Positions 7,220-13,820 of a stretch of 14,282 nucleotides of DNA are shown in pieces. The stretch lies in the NCBI GenBank assembly GCA_035378985.1, contig DAOSUR010000029.1, positions 1-14,282 of the forward strand, read 5' to 3'. The position numbers and the translations under genes were made by a program. Each line of letters starts with the position of its first letter. The stretch's first letter is position 1. This stretch comes from Anaerohalosphaeraceae bacterium. Its GTDB lineage: Bacteria; Planctomycetota; Phycisphaerae; Sedimentisphaerales; Anaerohalosphaeraceae. The notes beneath the pieces are model-generated. The model did no database searches. It was not told where the DNA came from and saw only the letters and a program-made list of their open reading frames with translations.

Positions 7220-7588
7220 TTAGATTTGGCCTTGCCTTAGCGGCCAGTGTCCCAGCGGGCAAGTTCCTCCGGACTGCCACCAGTCTGCCAGGTGCTGTCT
7301 AGTTCCATCCAACTTGATCCCGAGTAGCAAGCAATATCCACAGGGCTTGAAAAACGTATCGTTCTCGTCCAGATGTGTTCCGCTCGGCCCCGGGCAGGTC
7401 TGACATTTCAGCCGCCACGGTTCTATCTTCGGCATTGGATTCGTAACAAGCCGCTTGGCCTTTTCCTGTATTATCTCGTCGGCAGGCTGGCCCCTGCAGA
7501 CCGACCGGCAATAATTTCTGGATACGTGGATGCCGATTCTGCGGCAAATCTGCCCGCCGGGAAACTGCCTGCAATAGGGATGATCCAT
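7220..7588 (-). CDS. Small cysteine-rich protein at the end of the tail operon
   Basis: A 122-residue protein that I do not recognise. I prefer the ATG at 7588 (MDHPYC) because it overlaps the upstream stop as TGATG and has GAAGGA 8 bases ahead. The ATG at 7597 would add three residues but lies within that binding site. Nine cysteines are present: C6, C15, C27, C31, C62, C65, C83, C86 and C110. The pairs C62-x2-C65 and C83-x2-C86, 17 residues apart, look like a zinc ribbon or rubredoxin-like knuckle, with QLADWWQ-type aromatic residues after them. There is no signal peptide and no membrane segment. Its position, coupled to the cysteine-rich tail protein upstream, suggests a structural or assembly partner of that protein. 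That role is inference. Confidence 0.65.
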   Translation of the reverse strand: MDHPYCRQFPGGQICRRIGIHVSRNYCRSVCRGQPADEIIQEKAKRLVTNPMPKIEPWRLKCQTCPGPSGTHLDENDTFFKPCGYCLLLGIKLDGTRQHLADWWQSGGTCPLGHWPLRQGQI

Positions 7589-8712
7589 CAGCGGCATCCT
7601 TCACGCACCCAATATTGCCCCCAATTGGGTCCGGTGCCCGGCTCATTGGCCAGCGTGGCTTCGTGCGCCGCATAGCATCTATAGAGGTCTTCCAGATGGC
7701 GTACCCGGTCATTGGGATCGTAATGGTTCCCGACCGCCCACACGAACGAGGAGGGAAGGTCTCCATTGGTGATCGTGTAGGTAGTGCTTGGATAGGGACA
7801 ATAATAACGCCAGGAATCCTGCCAGTTTGCTCCTACGCCGGGTTCGCTAATCGCACTGGATGTGTGGCCGACCAAACAGAAATAGATGCGTCCCTTGTGG
7901 ACCACATAGGCTTCGACACCTTCTGGATCCCATCCCGGGTAGTAAATTCCGGATCGCCAGGAATCCATCGGCTCCGGAAGCACGATATTCATCTGCATGC
8001 AATCAATCGGCACGGTATCCGAAAAAGCGGTCCATCCGCCCAAATAAGCAACTGTATAATTAGTTGCGTCCCGGAGTGTAATATTTATCGTCATTCTGGG
8101 CGGGGGGGCTACTGCCAGATAAAAACCGATCATCAATTTCGTGGCAACCTGCCGCTCTGCCACATCTTCATTGATGTCATTCTGGCAGTTGTATTCGGAG
8201 TAATAAAACTGTTTTTGGATCGGGGAGATTGTATAACAGACCCACCAATGACAGGTTCCGTAATACGCTTGCTGTCCGCCAAGGGATAGAGAATGGGTTC
8301 CATTCAGCATGGAATCCGAATACCCCACCAATTTCCACCATCGACTCGGATAGGACTGATAATTGCAGATTCCGCTTTGGCCGCTGTCAAAGTTCTGGAT
8401 GAGTAATCGGATCAAATCAGGAACCTGTCCGACGCAGAAATCGCAGGGAGTGCAGCATCCCCACATCATTTCGTCATAAGAAGCATAACTGGCAAACTCG
8501 ATCACAGGGCATAGTGTCCCATCGATAACCTTGTCACAGCCGTATAATGGTCCCATGCAGGAATCTCCAATCCCTGCGGTCAGTACCGGGAACTTTACCC
8601 CGGATTGTTTCTTGACGCACCCAGCCAGCTGCTGAGCCGGATTGCAGGGGTTGGTCCAGGAGGGGACCAGGAGTCCGGAAACATTTTTGTAGCAGCCGAC
8701 GAATGGATACAT
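7588..8712 (-). CDS. Cysteine-rich phage tail protein with two CBM5/12-like modules
   Basis: A 374-residue protein with about 19 cysteines, including the cluster GCCTPCDFC (85-93). The C-terminus holds two similar modules. The first, about 253-305, has WDPEGVEAYVVHKGRIYFC followed by EPGVGANWQDSW. The second, about 325-369, has WAVGNHYDPNDRVRHLEDLY followed by EPGTGPNWGQYW. The spacing of W, the V-x-H/Y-x-G-x-x-Y block and the closing NW..W resembles chitin-binding CBM5/12 modules. By its place late in the tail operon it is the best candidate for a receptor-binding or tail-tip protein that contacts a surface polysaccharide. The ATG at 8712 follows the preceding stop by 3 bases with no clear Shine-Dalgarno sequence, so translation is probably coupled. 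The central part (about 100-250) is unlike anything I know. No reverse transcriptase or variable-repeat pair for a diversity-generating element is present here. Confidence 0.75.
   Translation of the reverse strand: MYPFVGCYKNVSGLLVPSWTNPCNPAQQLAGCVKKQSGVKFPVLTAGIGDSCMGPLYGCDKVIDGTLCPVIEFASYASYDEMMWGCCTPCDFCVGQVPDLIRLLIQNFDSGQSGICNYQSYPSRWWKLVGYSDSMLNGTHSLSLGGQQAYYGTCHWWVCYTISPIQKQFYYSEYNCQNDINEDVAERQVATKLMIGFYLAVAPPPRMTINITLRDATNYTVAYLGGWTAFSDTVPIDCMQMNIVLPEPMDSWRSGIYYPGWDPEGVEAYVVHKGRIYFCLVGHTSSAISEPGVGANWQDSWRYYCPYPSTTYTITNGDLPSSFVWAVGNHYDPNDRVRHLEDLYRCYAAHEATLANEPGTGPNWGQYWVREGCR
7597..7602 (-). promoter_or_regulatory. Ribosome binding site for the small cysteine-rich protein
   Basis: GAAGGA lies 8 bases before the ATG at 7588 and within the last codons of the upstream gene. 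It decides for this start over the ATG at 7597, whose A is the last base of the motif. Confidence 0.6.
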
Positions 8713-8715
8713 GGT

Positions 8716-9495
8716 TCAGCTCGAACAAATAGAAACCGGGATATTGGTCATAGAAATGGCCACCCAGATCCCGCTGACTTTCTGGGCCCATACGTATGAA
8801 AGGCGGTAATTATCCAGCTGTGATGCCGGATGGCAAAGGATTTGCACCGATCCATAAGACCCATCTACCCAGAGCCATCCTTCACCGAGAACCTGATGCG
8901 TGCCCTGCATCGGATTTTGGGATAGGTCGGTCAGCAGGAAACATTCCGGTTTGTCGCCGCCGCTGCCGCCGAAGCGGACCACGGCCCATTTAATGCCTGT
9001 TCCGGATTCCTTCCAGAGGATGGTGCAGGGGCCGCTTTCAGCGCTGGCCAGGTAGGCCGCCTGGCCATCGGCCACATCGGCATACCCGTGAGATTCATCG
9101 GTGACATTGACCTGGACCGGGCAGATCCCGCTGCCCCAGCCGGTCCCGATGGTGCCGTTGGGGATGGGGCTGGCGCAGATGACAAACCGGCCGCCGGCAT
9201 GACGGGCAAGCAGGGGGGTATTGCCCAATAAAACCACTTCCTGCTGAAAGGTCTGCAGGGCATCCTGGGGATCGAAGAGGACTCCATCGATACCCAGGAC
9301 CTGAAAGCGGGCTGCATCGGTGCCGCTGTTGTTTTTGATCTTGACCTTCTCGGAGGCAGTCCAGCCGCCGGTTGGTGTCTGGACATTGTGCTGCCTGCTG
9401 CGGAAGTCCAGGGCCGCATCGACAAAGGCATTGTACACGGCTGCCGGGATCTGCAGCTTGTCGCCGGGTTTGACTTTTTTGAGGGACTGGCTCAT
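8716..9495 (-). CDS. Phage tail-region protein of unknown role, planctomycete type
   Basis: A 259-residue soluble protein. The start is the ATG at 9495 (MSQSLKKVKPGDKL), which overlaps the upstream stop as ATGA and has GGAG 10 bases ahead. An in-frame ATG at 9609 would add 38 arginine-rich residues that merely mirror the end of the upstream gene. The N-terminus, VKPGDKLQIPAAVYNAFVDA, followed by FRSRQHN, resembles a motif I associate from memory with planctomycete prophage proteins. A beta-rich middle part follows (VKIKNNSG, FQVLGIDGVLFDP, VVLLGNTPLL, FVICASPIPNGTIG), suggesting a virion surface protein. There is no signal peptide or catalytic motif. It lies between a second unknown tail protein and the cysteine-rich putative receptor-binding protein, so a baseplate or fibre-adaptor role is plausible but unproven. 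Confidence 0.75.
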   Translation of the reverse strand: MSQSLKKVKPGDKLQIPAAVYNAFVDAALDFRSRQHNVQTPTGGWTASEKVKIKNNSGTDAARFQVLGIDGVLFDPQDALQTFQQEVVLLGNTPLLARHAGGRFVICASPIPNGTIGTGWGSGICPVQVNVTDESHGYADVADGQAAYLASAESGPCTILWKESGTGIKWAVVRFGGSGGDKPECFLLTDLSQNPMQGTHQVLGEGWLWVDGSYGSVQILCHPASQLDNYRLSYVWAQKVSGIWVAISMTNIPVSICSS

Positions 9496-10283
9496 ACGTG
9501 CAGGTCTCCAAAGTCCCCGTAGGGATAGACCTGTTCGATATGGACGCTCCAGGGCCGTTTGATCATGGATTTGGCCGTAGCGTCTTCTTCGTCCATGTAC
9601 TGGACCCACAGGTACTCCCAGCCCTTCTTGGCGATCCCGGTAATGTCTCCGATGGTAATGCCTGTCAGGTTGGGGCTGGCGGCGAATCGGTAGGTGATCT
9701 CCCAGTCGCCTCCGGCACGCATGGAGCCGGCGGCACCCAAAAACAGCACCTCTCCGGCGGCATAGCCGTTCCAGGAATCGTTATTGACCCTGCCGGTCAG
9801 ATAAAAGAGGGTCTGTTTATAAGCCGCATCGACCTGGGAACTGGATTCATAGTTGACCTCGCTGAAGTTGTAGACCGGGACCACAATGTCCACGCCATCG
9901 ACGCTGTTTTGGGAAACGCCGATGGCCCCCTGGAAGTTGGGAGGGGTATATCCAGCACGCCCGTACTGCTGGACGGTCCCCAAGCTCTGGGTGATATGCT
10001 GGGTGCCGCCGCCGGTGTCAAATTGATAGAGCTTGATGCCGGTCTCCTGTCGGGTAGGGGGCTGGTACTGGGCCTCGCCGTACCAGAGTTTGGGGCCGAC
10101 GGGGACGACCTTGTATTTGAGCCGGGGCAGGCCATCAAACAGCGTCGGTGCTATGGCGGCCAGATTGGACAGGGCCTCGGCGTGGTCCTCCGTGCCTTTG
10201 ATCACATAGCGCAAAATGGCTCTGGGGCTGTTGCCCCGCTCGATATCCCTGGATTCAAATCGTTCAACGACTGTGACGGCCAT
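9492..10283 (-). CDS. Phage tail protein downstream of the tape measure gene, unknown role
   Basis: A 263-residue soluble protein that starts 9 bases after the tape measure stop, with AGGA about 8 bases before the ATG. Visible blocks are FESRDIERGNSPRAILRYVI near the N-terminus, KYKVVPVGPKLWYGEAQYQP, NFSEVNYESSSQVDAAYKQT, and near the end FAASPNLTGITIG with GWEYLWVQYMDEEDATA. No membrane segment or catalytic motif is seen. In siphovirus operons the gene after the tape measure usually encodes the distal tail protein or a minor tail/hub component, and that position is the only functional hint. I cannot recognise a distal-tail fold from sequence alone. Its stop overlaps the next start as ATGA, so the two products are probably made in step. 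Confidence 0.75.
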   Translation of the reverse strand: MAVTVVERFESRDIERGNSPRAILRYVIKGTEDHAEALSNLAAIAPTLFDGLPRLKYKVVPVGPKLWYGEAQYQPPTRQETGIKLYQFDTGGGTQHITQSLGTVQQYGRAGYTPPNFQGAIGVSQNSVDGVDIVVPVYNFSEVNYESSSQVDAAYKQTLFYLTGRVNNDSWNGYAAGEVLFLGAAGSMRAGGDWEITYRFAASPNLTGITIGDITGIAKKGWEYLWVQYMDEEDATAKSMIKRPWSVHIEQVYPYGDFGDLHV

Positions 10284-10292
10284 TTCTGTTTC

Positions 10293-12617
10293 CTATGTAA
10301 AGGTCGCCCCGTCTTCGGTATTGCGGGCGATGGTTTCCGTATGGCGGGCGGTGGCGGCGGTGTTGTCGGCAATCTTCTGAGAGACCCCGCCGGCTCCCAG
10401 GCCGGACAGGGCTGCCGCGGAGAATGTCCCTGCCGAAGTCGCCGAGGCCAGGTCCAGGGCAGCACCGGCCATACCCACTGCACCCCGCAGGCGAGAAGCC
10501 CGTTCTTGTACTTTATCCTGCTCTGCCTTTTCGGTGGCCTGCTGCTTGGCCTTCTGGATCGCGTTTTTGAGGTCTTCTTTGGCCTGGGCCAGCTCCTGAG
10601 AGATTCCCTCCAGTTCCTGGTTGAGGGATTCCTCCAGGCCCTCTCGCCGCTGCTTGTCCGCATCCGTAATCTCCCGCAGGCGGTCTTCATGATCCTTTTG
10701 GGCGGCATCGCGCATCTGGCGGCGTGTCTGCTCGGCCTCATTCTGTTTGGCTTCCAGCTGGCGGTTGATTGGGTCCATGCCCTCGTGGAAGCTGTCCGTC
10801 ATCTGGCGCATAAACTCTGCGCCATCCCAATTCTCATCCATCAGGGACATCATCCAGTTGTAGACCTTGGCCAGGGCCATGGCGGTTCCTTCGATGGCTT
10901 TCTTCCACCAGGAGACAAAGACGTTCCAGGCGCCCGCCGCGGCTGCAGAGGCCTCGATCACACCGACGACGATGGCGTTCTGGACGAACTCCCAGGCCGC
11001 CAGGGCTCCATAGAAGGCCCCGAAGGCGGCCTTGAGGAAGAAGGTCTTAAACTCCAGCCATTTGGTCTCTAAAAACGCCACGCCCTTGGCCCATTGCTCT
11101 TTGACGGTCAGCCAGGCGATTCTGGCGGCCAGCCCTAAGTCCCCGCTGGCATAGGCCGCTACGATCCCGCCCCAGGCGTTAAGGGCATCGGACTTCAGGT
11201 CGGAAAACTTTTTCTGCAGGGCGCTGAGGGCTTTCTGGCCGACTCCGCTCATGACAACAAACGCCGCAGACAAGGCCGCCACCAGGACGGCCAGGAGCGC
11301 CAAGGGATTTAAAAGGGCCATGAGGATGGCCTTGACTCCCTTAAAGACCCCGACAATGGCTCCGAGGACCGTTCTCATCGTGTCCAGGGCAAAGGCCATC
11401 AGTTTGAGCGTAAGGCCCAGGCCGATCAAAGCCGTTCCTGCAACCAGCAGGGAAGCCGCAAAGGCCCCCAGGACCACCACCAAGGCTCGGTGCTTGTCGG
11501 TCCATTCGGTAATCTTGTTGCTGACCACGGCAAATAGATCCGCAGAGATCGACAGCGGTTTGGAAAGGGACCTGCCGATGGCAAGCCCAACGCCCTCAAC
11601 GGCCGACCACATCCGGCGCAACGCGCCTCCAAGACCGCTGTCCATGACCTGGGCCGTTCGCTGGGCCGTGCCGGCGGCATGGTCAATGGCGTTAATCAAT
11701 CGGATAAATGTCTCGGTGGTCAGTTTCGATCCTCCGGCAATGGCCCGCAGGCCGAAGATCTCATTAAAAATGCTGAGTTTTTCCACATCGCCCATGTTCT
11801 GGGTGGCCTTGCCCAGGTCCGTAAGGATGTCGGCCAGGTTGCGGAAGTCTCCATTGGCGTTGGAGACAGTCACACCGAGCTGCTTTAATTTGGAGCGGAT
11901 GGAACTGTCCGTCAGGCGGAGCATGATATTCTTGAGCGTAGTCCCTGCCATCGAGCCCTTGATGCCGACATTGGCCAGGATGCCTAATGATTTGGAGGCA
12001 TCCTCCAGGGACAGGCCGAACAGATCCGCAACCGGGGCGGCATATTTCATCGACTCTCCCAGATCCGAAAGTGTCTGGGCAGAGGTATTGGCCGTGGCTG
12101 TTAGCACATCGGCCACGCGGGTCATATCAGACGCATCCATTCCAAAGGCACGCAGCGTAGCGGCCGCGATATTGGTGGCCTCGGCCAGATCGGTTCCGGT
12201 GGCTCGGGCCAGGTTCATGATCGAGGCGATGGAGTCGTCAATTTCTTTTGCGGCAAATCCCGCCCGGCCCAGTTCGAGCATCGCAGAACCCACCTGCGCG
12301 GCGGTAAAGGAGGTCGTCCTTCCGAGGTACTTGGCTTTTTCGGTCAGGGTATCAAATTCATCGCCCGTGGCACCGGTAACGGCCTTGACCGAAAGCATCA
12401 CATCATCAAAGTCCTTATAGACCTTGGTAGAGATGGCAAACGGAGAGAGGGCCGCTGTCCCCAGGGCGGTCATCCGCATCCCGAGGTTCTGAACGTTCTG
12501 GCCGAACTGGCGAAGTTTGGTTTCAGCCTGCCGCAGCCCGGCGACAAATCGGCTGCTGTCAGCATAAAGCTCGACAAACGCCCGTCCGGCCCGGATGGCT
12601 CCCGCCTGTGCGGCCAT
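10293..12617 (-). CDS. Phage tail tape measure protein, TP901 type
   Basis: A 774-residue tape measure protein, which sets tail length and fills the tail tube. The N-terminus (FVELYADSSRFVAGLRQAE, 14-32) and the core at about 65-320 match the TP901 family. Core blocks are KDFDDVMLSVKAVTGATGDE, FTAAQVGSAMLELGRAGFAA, DLAEATNIAAATLRAFGM, DLGESMKYAAPVADLFGLSL, LANVGIKGSMAGTTLKNIM and FNEIFGLRAIAGG. Two hydrophobic stretches (378-410 and 415-457) are the usual membrane-penetrating part. Residues about 613-712 form a long charged coiled coil (RQLEAKQNEAEQTRRQ, GLEESLNQELEGISQELAQ). The end, DNTAATARHTETIARNTEDG, is a common tape measure C-terminus. The start overlaps the upstream chaperone stop as TGATG. 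With the usual rule of about 1.5 angstrom per residue it would specify a tail of roughly 110-120 nm. No lytic transglycosylase or peptidase domain is visible. Confidence 0.95.
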   Translation of the reverse strand: MAAQAGAIRAGRAFVELYADSSRFVAGLRQAETKLRQFGQNVQNLGMRMTALGTAALSPFAISTKVYKDFDDVMLSVKAVTGATGDEFDTLTEKAKYLGRTTSFTAAQVGSAMLELGRAGFAAKEIDDSIASIMNLARATGTDLAEATNIAAATLRAFGMDASDMTRVADVLTATANTSAQTLSDLGESMKYAAPVADLFGLSLEDASKSLGILANVGIKGSMAGTTLKNIMLRLTDSSIRSKLKQLGVTVSNANGDFRNLADILTDLGKATQNMGDVEKLSIFNEIFGLRAIAGGSKLTTETFIRLINAIDHAAGTAQRTAQVMDSGLGGALRRMWSAVEGVGLAIGRSLSKPLSISADLFAVVSNKITEWTDKHRALVVVLGAFAASLLVAGTALIGLGLTLKLMAFALDTMRTVLGAIVGVFKGVKAILMALLNPLALLAVLVAALSAAFVVMSGVGQKALSALQKKFSDLKSDALNAWGGIVAAYASGDLGLAARIAWLTVKEQWAKGVAFLETKWLEFKTFFLKAAFGAFYGALAAWEFVQNAIVVGVIEASAAAAGAWNVFVSWWKKAIEGTAMALAKVYNWMMSLMDENWDGAEFMRQMTDSFHEGMDPINRQLEAKQNEAEQTRRQMRDAAQKDHEDRLREITDADKQRREGLEESLNQELEGISQELAQAKEDLKNAIQKAKQQATEKAEQDKVQERASRLRGAVGMAGAALDLASATSAGTFSAAALSGLGAGGVSQKIADNTAATARHTETIARNTEDGATFT

Positions 12618-12841
12618 CAGTTTCCCGCCTTTCCAATAAAAAGATCCCGAAGGAGCCCGAAGTTCTTCTTGGTCAGGACGATGACCCTGGATTTTCGGGC
12701 ATAGGGATTAAAATCCTCCGGCTTGAAGGGACGGCCCTTTTTCGGGTCCCGGTTGACATTGGCAATCAGGGCCATCAGGTTGCTGGTCCGCCCCCAGGCG
12801 CTTTCCCCGCGGCCCTGGGCCATCCAGACAAGCTCCCGCAA
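12617..12841 (-). CDS. Downstream frame of the tail assembly chaperone (T part of a G/GT-like pair)
   Basis: This reading frame is drawn from the TTG at 12841, but it is open upstream to 13045, in the -1 frame relative to the preceding gene. The natural-looking sequence begins before the TTG: WECIYKLAGIIGIDPGP, directly followed by LTLRELVWMAQGRGESAW and, near the end, RPFKPEDFNPY. A block with LAG, GIDP, LTLREL and WMA before a tape measure gene is what I expect for the second half of a frameshifted tail chaperone, which recruits tail tube protein to the tape measure. Starting at TTG would cut this block, and there is no good ribosome binding site for it. I therefore read the sequence as the C-terminal part of a roughly 235-residue fusion with the gene at 12844-13323. 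A decayed or mis-sequenced single gene is the alternative. Its stop overlaps the tape measure start. Confidence 0.7.
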   Translation of the reverse strand: MRELVWMAQGRGESAWGRTSNLMALIANVNRDPKKGRPFKPEDFNPYARKSRVIVLTKKNFGLLRDLFIGKAGN

Positions 12842-12843
12842 CG

Positions 12844-13323
12844 TCAGCGGTCCCGGATCGATCCCGATGATCCCGGCGAGTTTGTAGATACACTCCCAAG
12901 GGCCTTCACAACTTCCGTCTCCAGGTCCACCGCGTCCAAGGTCTGCTCGATCGTCCGGACCGCCAGGTCGATCACCTGCCTCTGCTTGGCCACAGCCTTG
13001 GCCCGGTCGCTGCGGCCGCGTTTCTGGAAAAAATCGATCATCTCCTCATAGAAGGCATGGCTGGCCGACCGGATCGCATCGCCGCCTAAGGCCTGGCCGA
13101 ACTGCTCGTCAGTAATCCCTGCCTGATCCAATTGCGGTTTGCACAAGCAGTACAGCAGGTCACAGAACAGGATCTCGTCGGTGCCGATTCGGGTCAGCAG
13201 GGGAGGGTCACCTTTTTCCGGTTCCAGGAGATTGATGTTCAAAAGATCCCGGCAGCGTTTGACCGCATCGATGGTCAGGGACAGGACCCATTTCCTGCCG
13301 GTGCTGTCGATAAATTCTTTCAT
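12844..13323 (-). CDS. Tail assembly chaperone, upstream frame (G-like)
   Basis: A 159-residue protein between the tail tube and tape measure genes, the usual place of the G-like tail assembly chaperone. The N-terminus KEFIDSTGRKWVLSLTIDAV is followed by a mostly helical sequence: PPLLTRIGTDEILFCDLLYC, GITDEQFGQALGGDAI, YEEMIDFFQKRG, then a long helix to about residue 143. The last 16 residues (SVSTNSPGSSGSIRDR) are low in complexity and lie opposite a well-formed -1 frame, as expected after a frameshift site. The start at 13323 has AAAGG 10 bases ahead and lies 18 bases after the tail tube stop. In lambda the G protein and the GT fusion are both needed in a set ratio. That is family knowledge; no functional data follow from this sequence. 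Confidence 0.75.
   Translation of the reverse strand: MKEFIDSTGRKWVLSLTIDAVKRCRDLLNINLLEPEKGDPPLLTRIGTDEILFCDLLYCLCKPQLDQAGITDEQFGQALGGDAIRSASHAFYEEMIDFFQKRGRSDRAKAVAKQRQVIDLAVRTIEQTLDAVDLETEVVKALGSVSTNSPGSSGSIRDR
13027..13047 (-). promoter_or_regulatory. Candidate -1 frameshift signal: Shine-Dalgarno-like motif plus T TTT TTC heptamer
   Basis: T TTT TTC (13033-13027) is in the correct X XXY YYZ phase over the codons GAT TTT TTC of the chaperone gene. GAGGAG (13047-13042) ends 8 bases before it, similar in layout to the stimulator upstream of the dnaX slip site. The -1 frame opens at 13045, just after a TGA at 13048-13046. Against it, the GC-rich third-position pattern stays with the 0 frame to about 12905, so slippage may happen later, at a non-canonical site. 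Confidence 0.35.
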
Positions 13324-13341
13324 GAGAAAAAGCCTTTCAAA

Positions 13342-13806
13342 TTACGCCTTGGTGTACCAGTGGCCCCAGGCCGACAGTTTGGCGGTCACCTGGACGACAA
13401 TCGCCTCTTCCAGCGGCTCGCTGCGGCTGAAATTCGTGATCGAAAAATTCCCGCACGGACCTTCGGCGCCGGAGGTGTCCGGATCTTCACTGATAATCGC
13501 CAGGGAAATCTCCTCATTGTTGAGCCAGGCATTCTTGATGGCCGTAAATCCGGCATCGCTGGGCTTGAAGACCATCTCAAATTCGACGGTGCATTCCTTC
13601 AGCGTAGCAGCCGTGGCTCTCCATCCGGCATTGGCGCGGGTGGTGATGTCCGCCTCACCCGTTTCGTGGTTGACCGTCACATCCCGCACATTGGAAAGTT
13701 CGGTCATCCCGCCGGCAGCAGCAGGATCGAGTGTCGAAGGGTCGGCCAGGGCGGGGGCCTGGTACTTGATGACCGCTTCCATTCCGAGCTTATAGGTCGT
13801 TGCCAT
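13342..13806 (-). CDS. Major tail tube protein
   Basis: A 154-residue protein that would polymerise into the tail tube. The start is the ATG at 13806 (MATTYKLGMEAVIKYQAPAL), with a strong AAGGAG 8 bases ahead. The in-frame ATG at 13875 would add 23 residues overlapping the upstream gene. The sequence VRDVTVNHETGEADITTRAN, then GWRATAATLKECTVEFEMVF (61-80), FTAIKNAWLNNEEISLAII (87-105) and a strand-rich C-terminus (NFSITNFSRSEPLEEAIVVQ) fit the tail tube family found in many siphoviruses. Position supports it: it lies just after a tail-completion protein and just before the assembly chaperone and tape measure. Only one copy of such a gene is seen, with no sheath protein, so the tail is of the non-contractile type. 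Confidence 0.85.
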   Translation of the reverse strand: MATTYKLGMEAVIKYQAPALADPSTLDPAAAGGMTELSNVRDVTVNHETGEADITTRANAGWRATAATLKECTVEFEMVFKPSDAGFTAIKNAWLNNEEISLAIISEDPDTSGAEGPCGNFSITNFSRSEPLEEAIVVQVTAKLSAWGHWYTKA

Positions 13807-13814
13807 TGTAAATT

Positions 13815-13820
13815 CTCCTT
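13815..13820 (-). promoter_or_regulatory. Ribosome binding site deciding the tail tube start
   Basis: AAGGAG lies 8 bases before the ATG at 13806 and begins at the last base of the stop codon of the upstream gene. It rules out the ATG at 13875 as the main start of the tail tube gene. Confidence 0.8.

Noticed and set aside
7068..7280. Minus-strand 70-codon frame across the junction
   Set aside because: It overlaps the end of the small cysteine-rich gene in another frame. Its lysine-rich end only translates the A runs of the junction.
7299..7766. Minus-strand 155-codon frame
   Set aside because: It overlaps the second carbohydrate-binding-like module and the CxxC protein in the wrong frame, and both of those have convincing motifs.
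7588..8712. Diversity-generating retroelement target
   Set aside because: There is no reverse transcriptase, no template repeat and no adenine-biased variable repeat in the window. The protein end is CBM-like rather than C-type lectin-like.
9498..11072. Long plus-strand open frame of 524 codons
   Set aside because: It lies opposite the tape measure and the next tail gene, whose motifs and ribosome binding sites are clear. The long open antisense frame follows from the GC-rich third positions of those genes.
11251..12420. Plus-strand open frame of 389 codons
   Set aside because: It is antisense to the TP901 core of the tape measure gene. Its R/S/A-rich composition is that of a shadow frame, and no motif was seen.
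12708..12899. Minus-strand 63-codon frame at the chaperone overlap
   Set aside because: This is the third frame at the G/T overlap. It shows only an R/G/D-rich shadow sequence, while the -1 frame carries the conserved-looking block.
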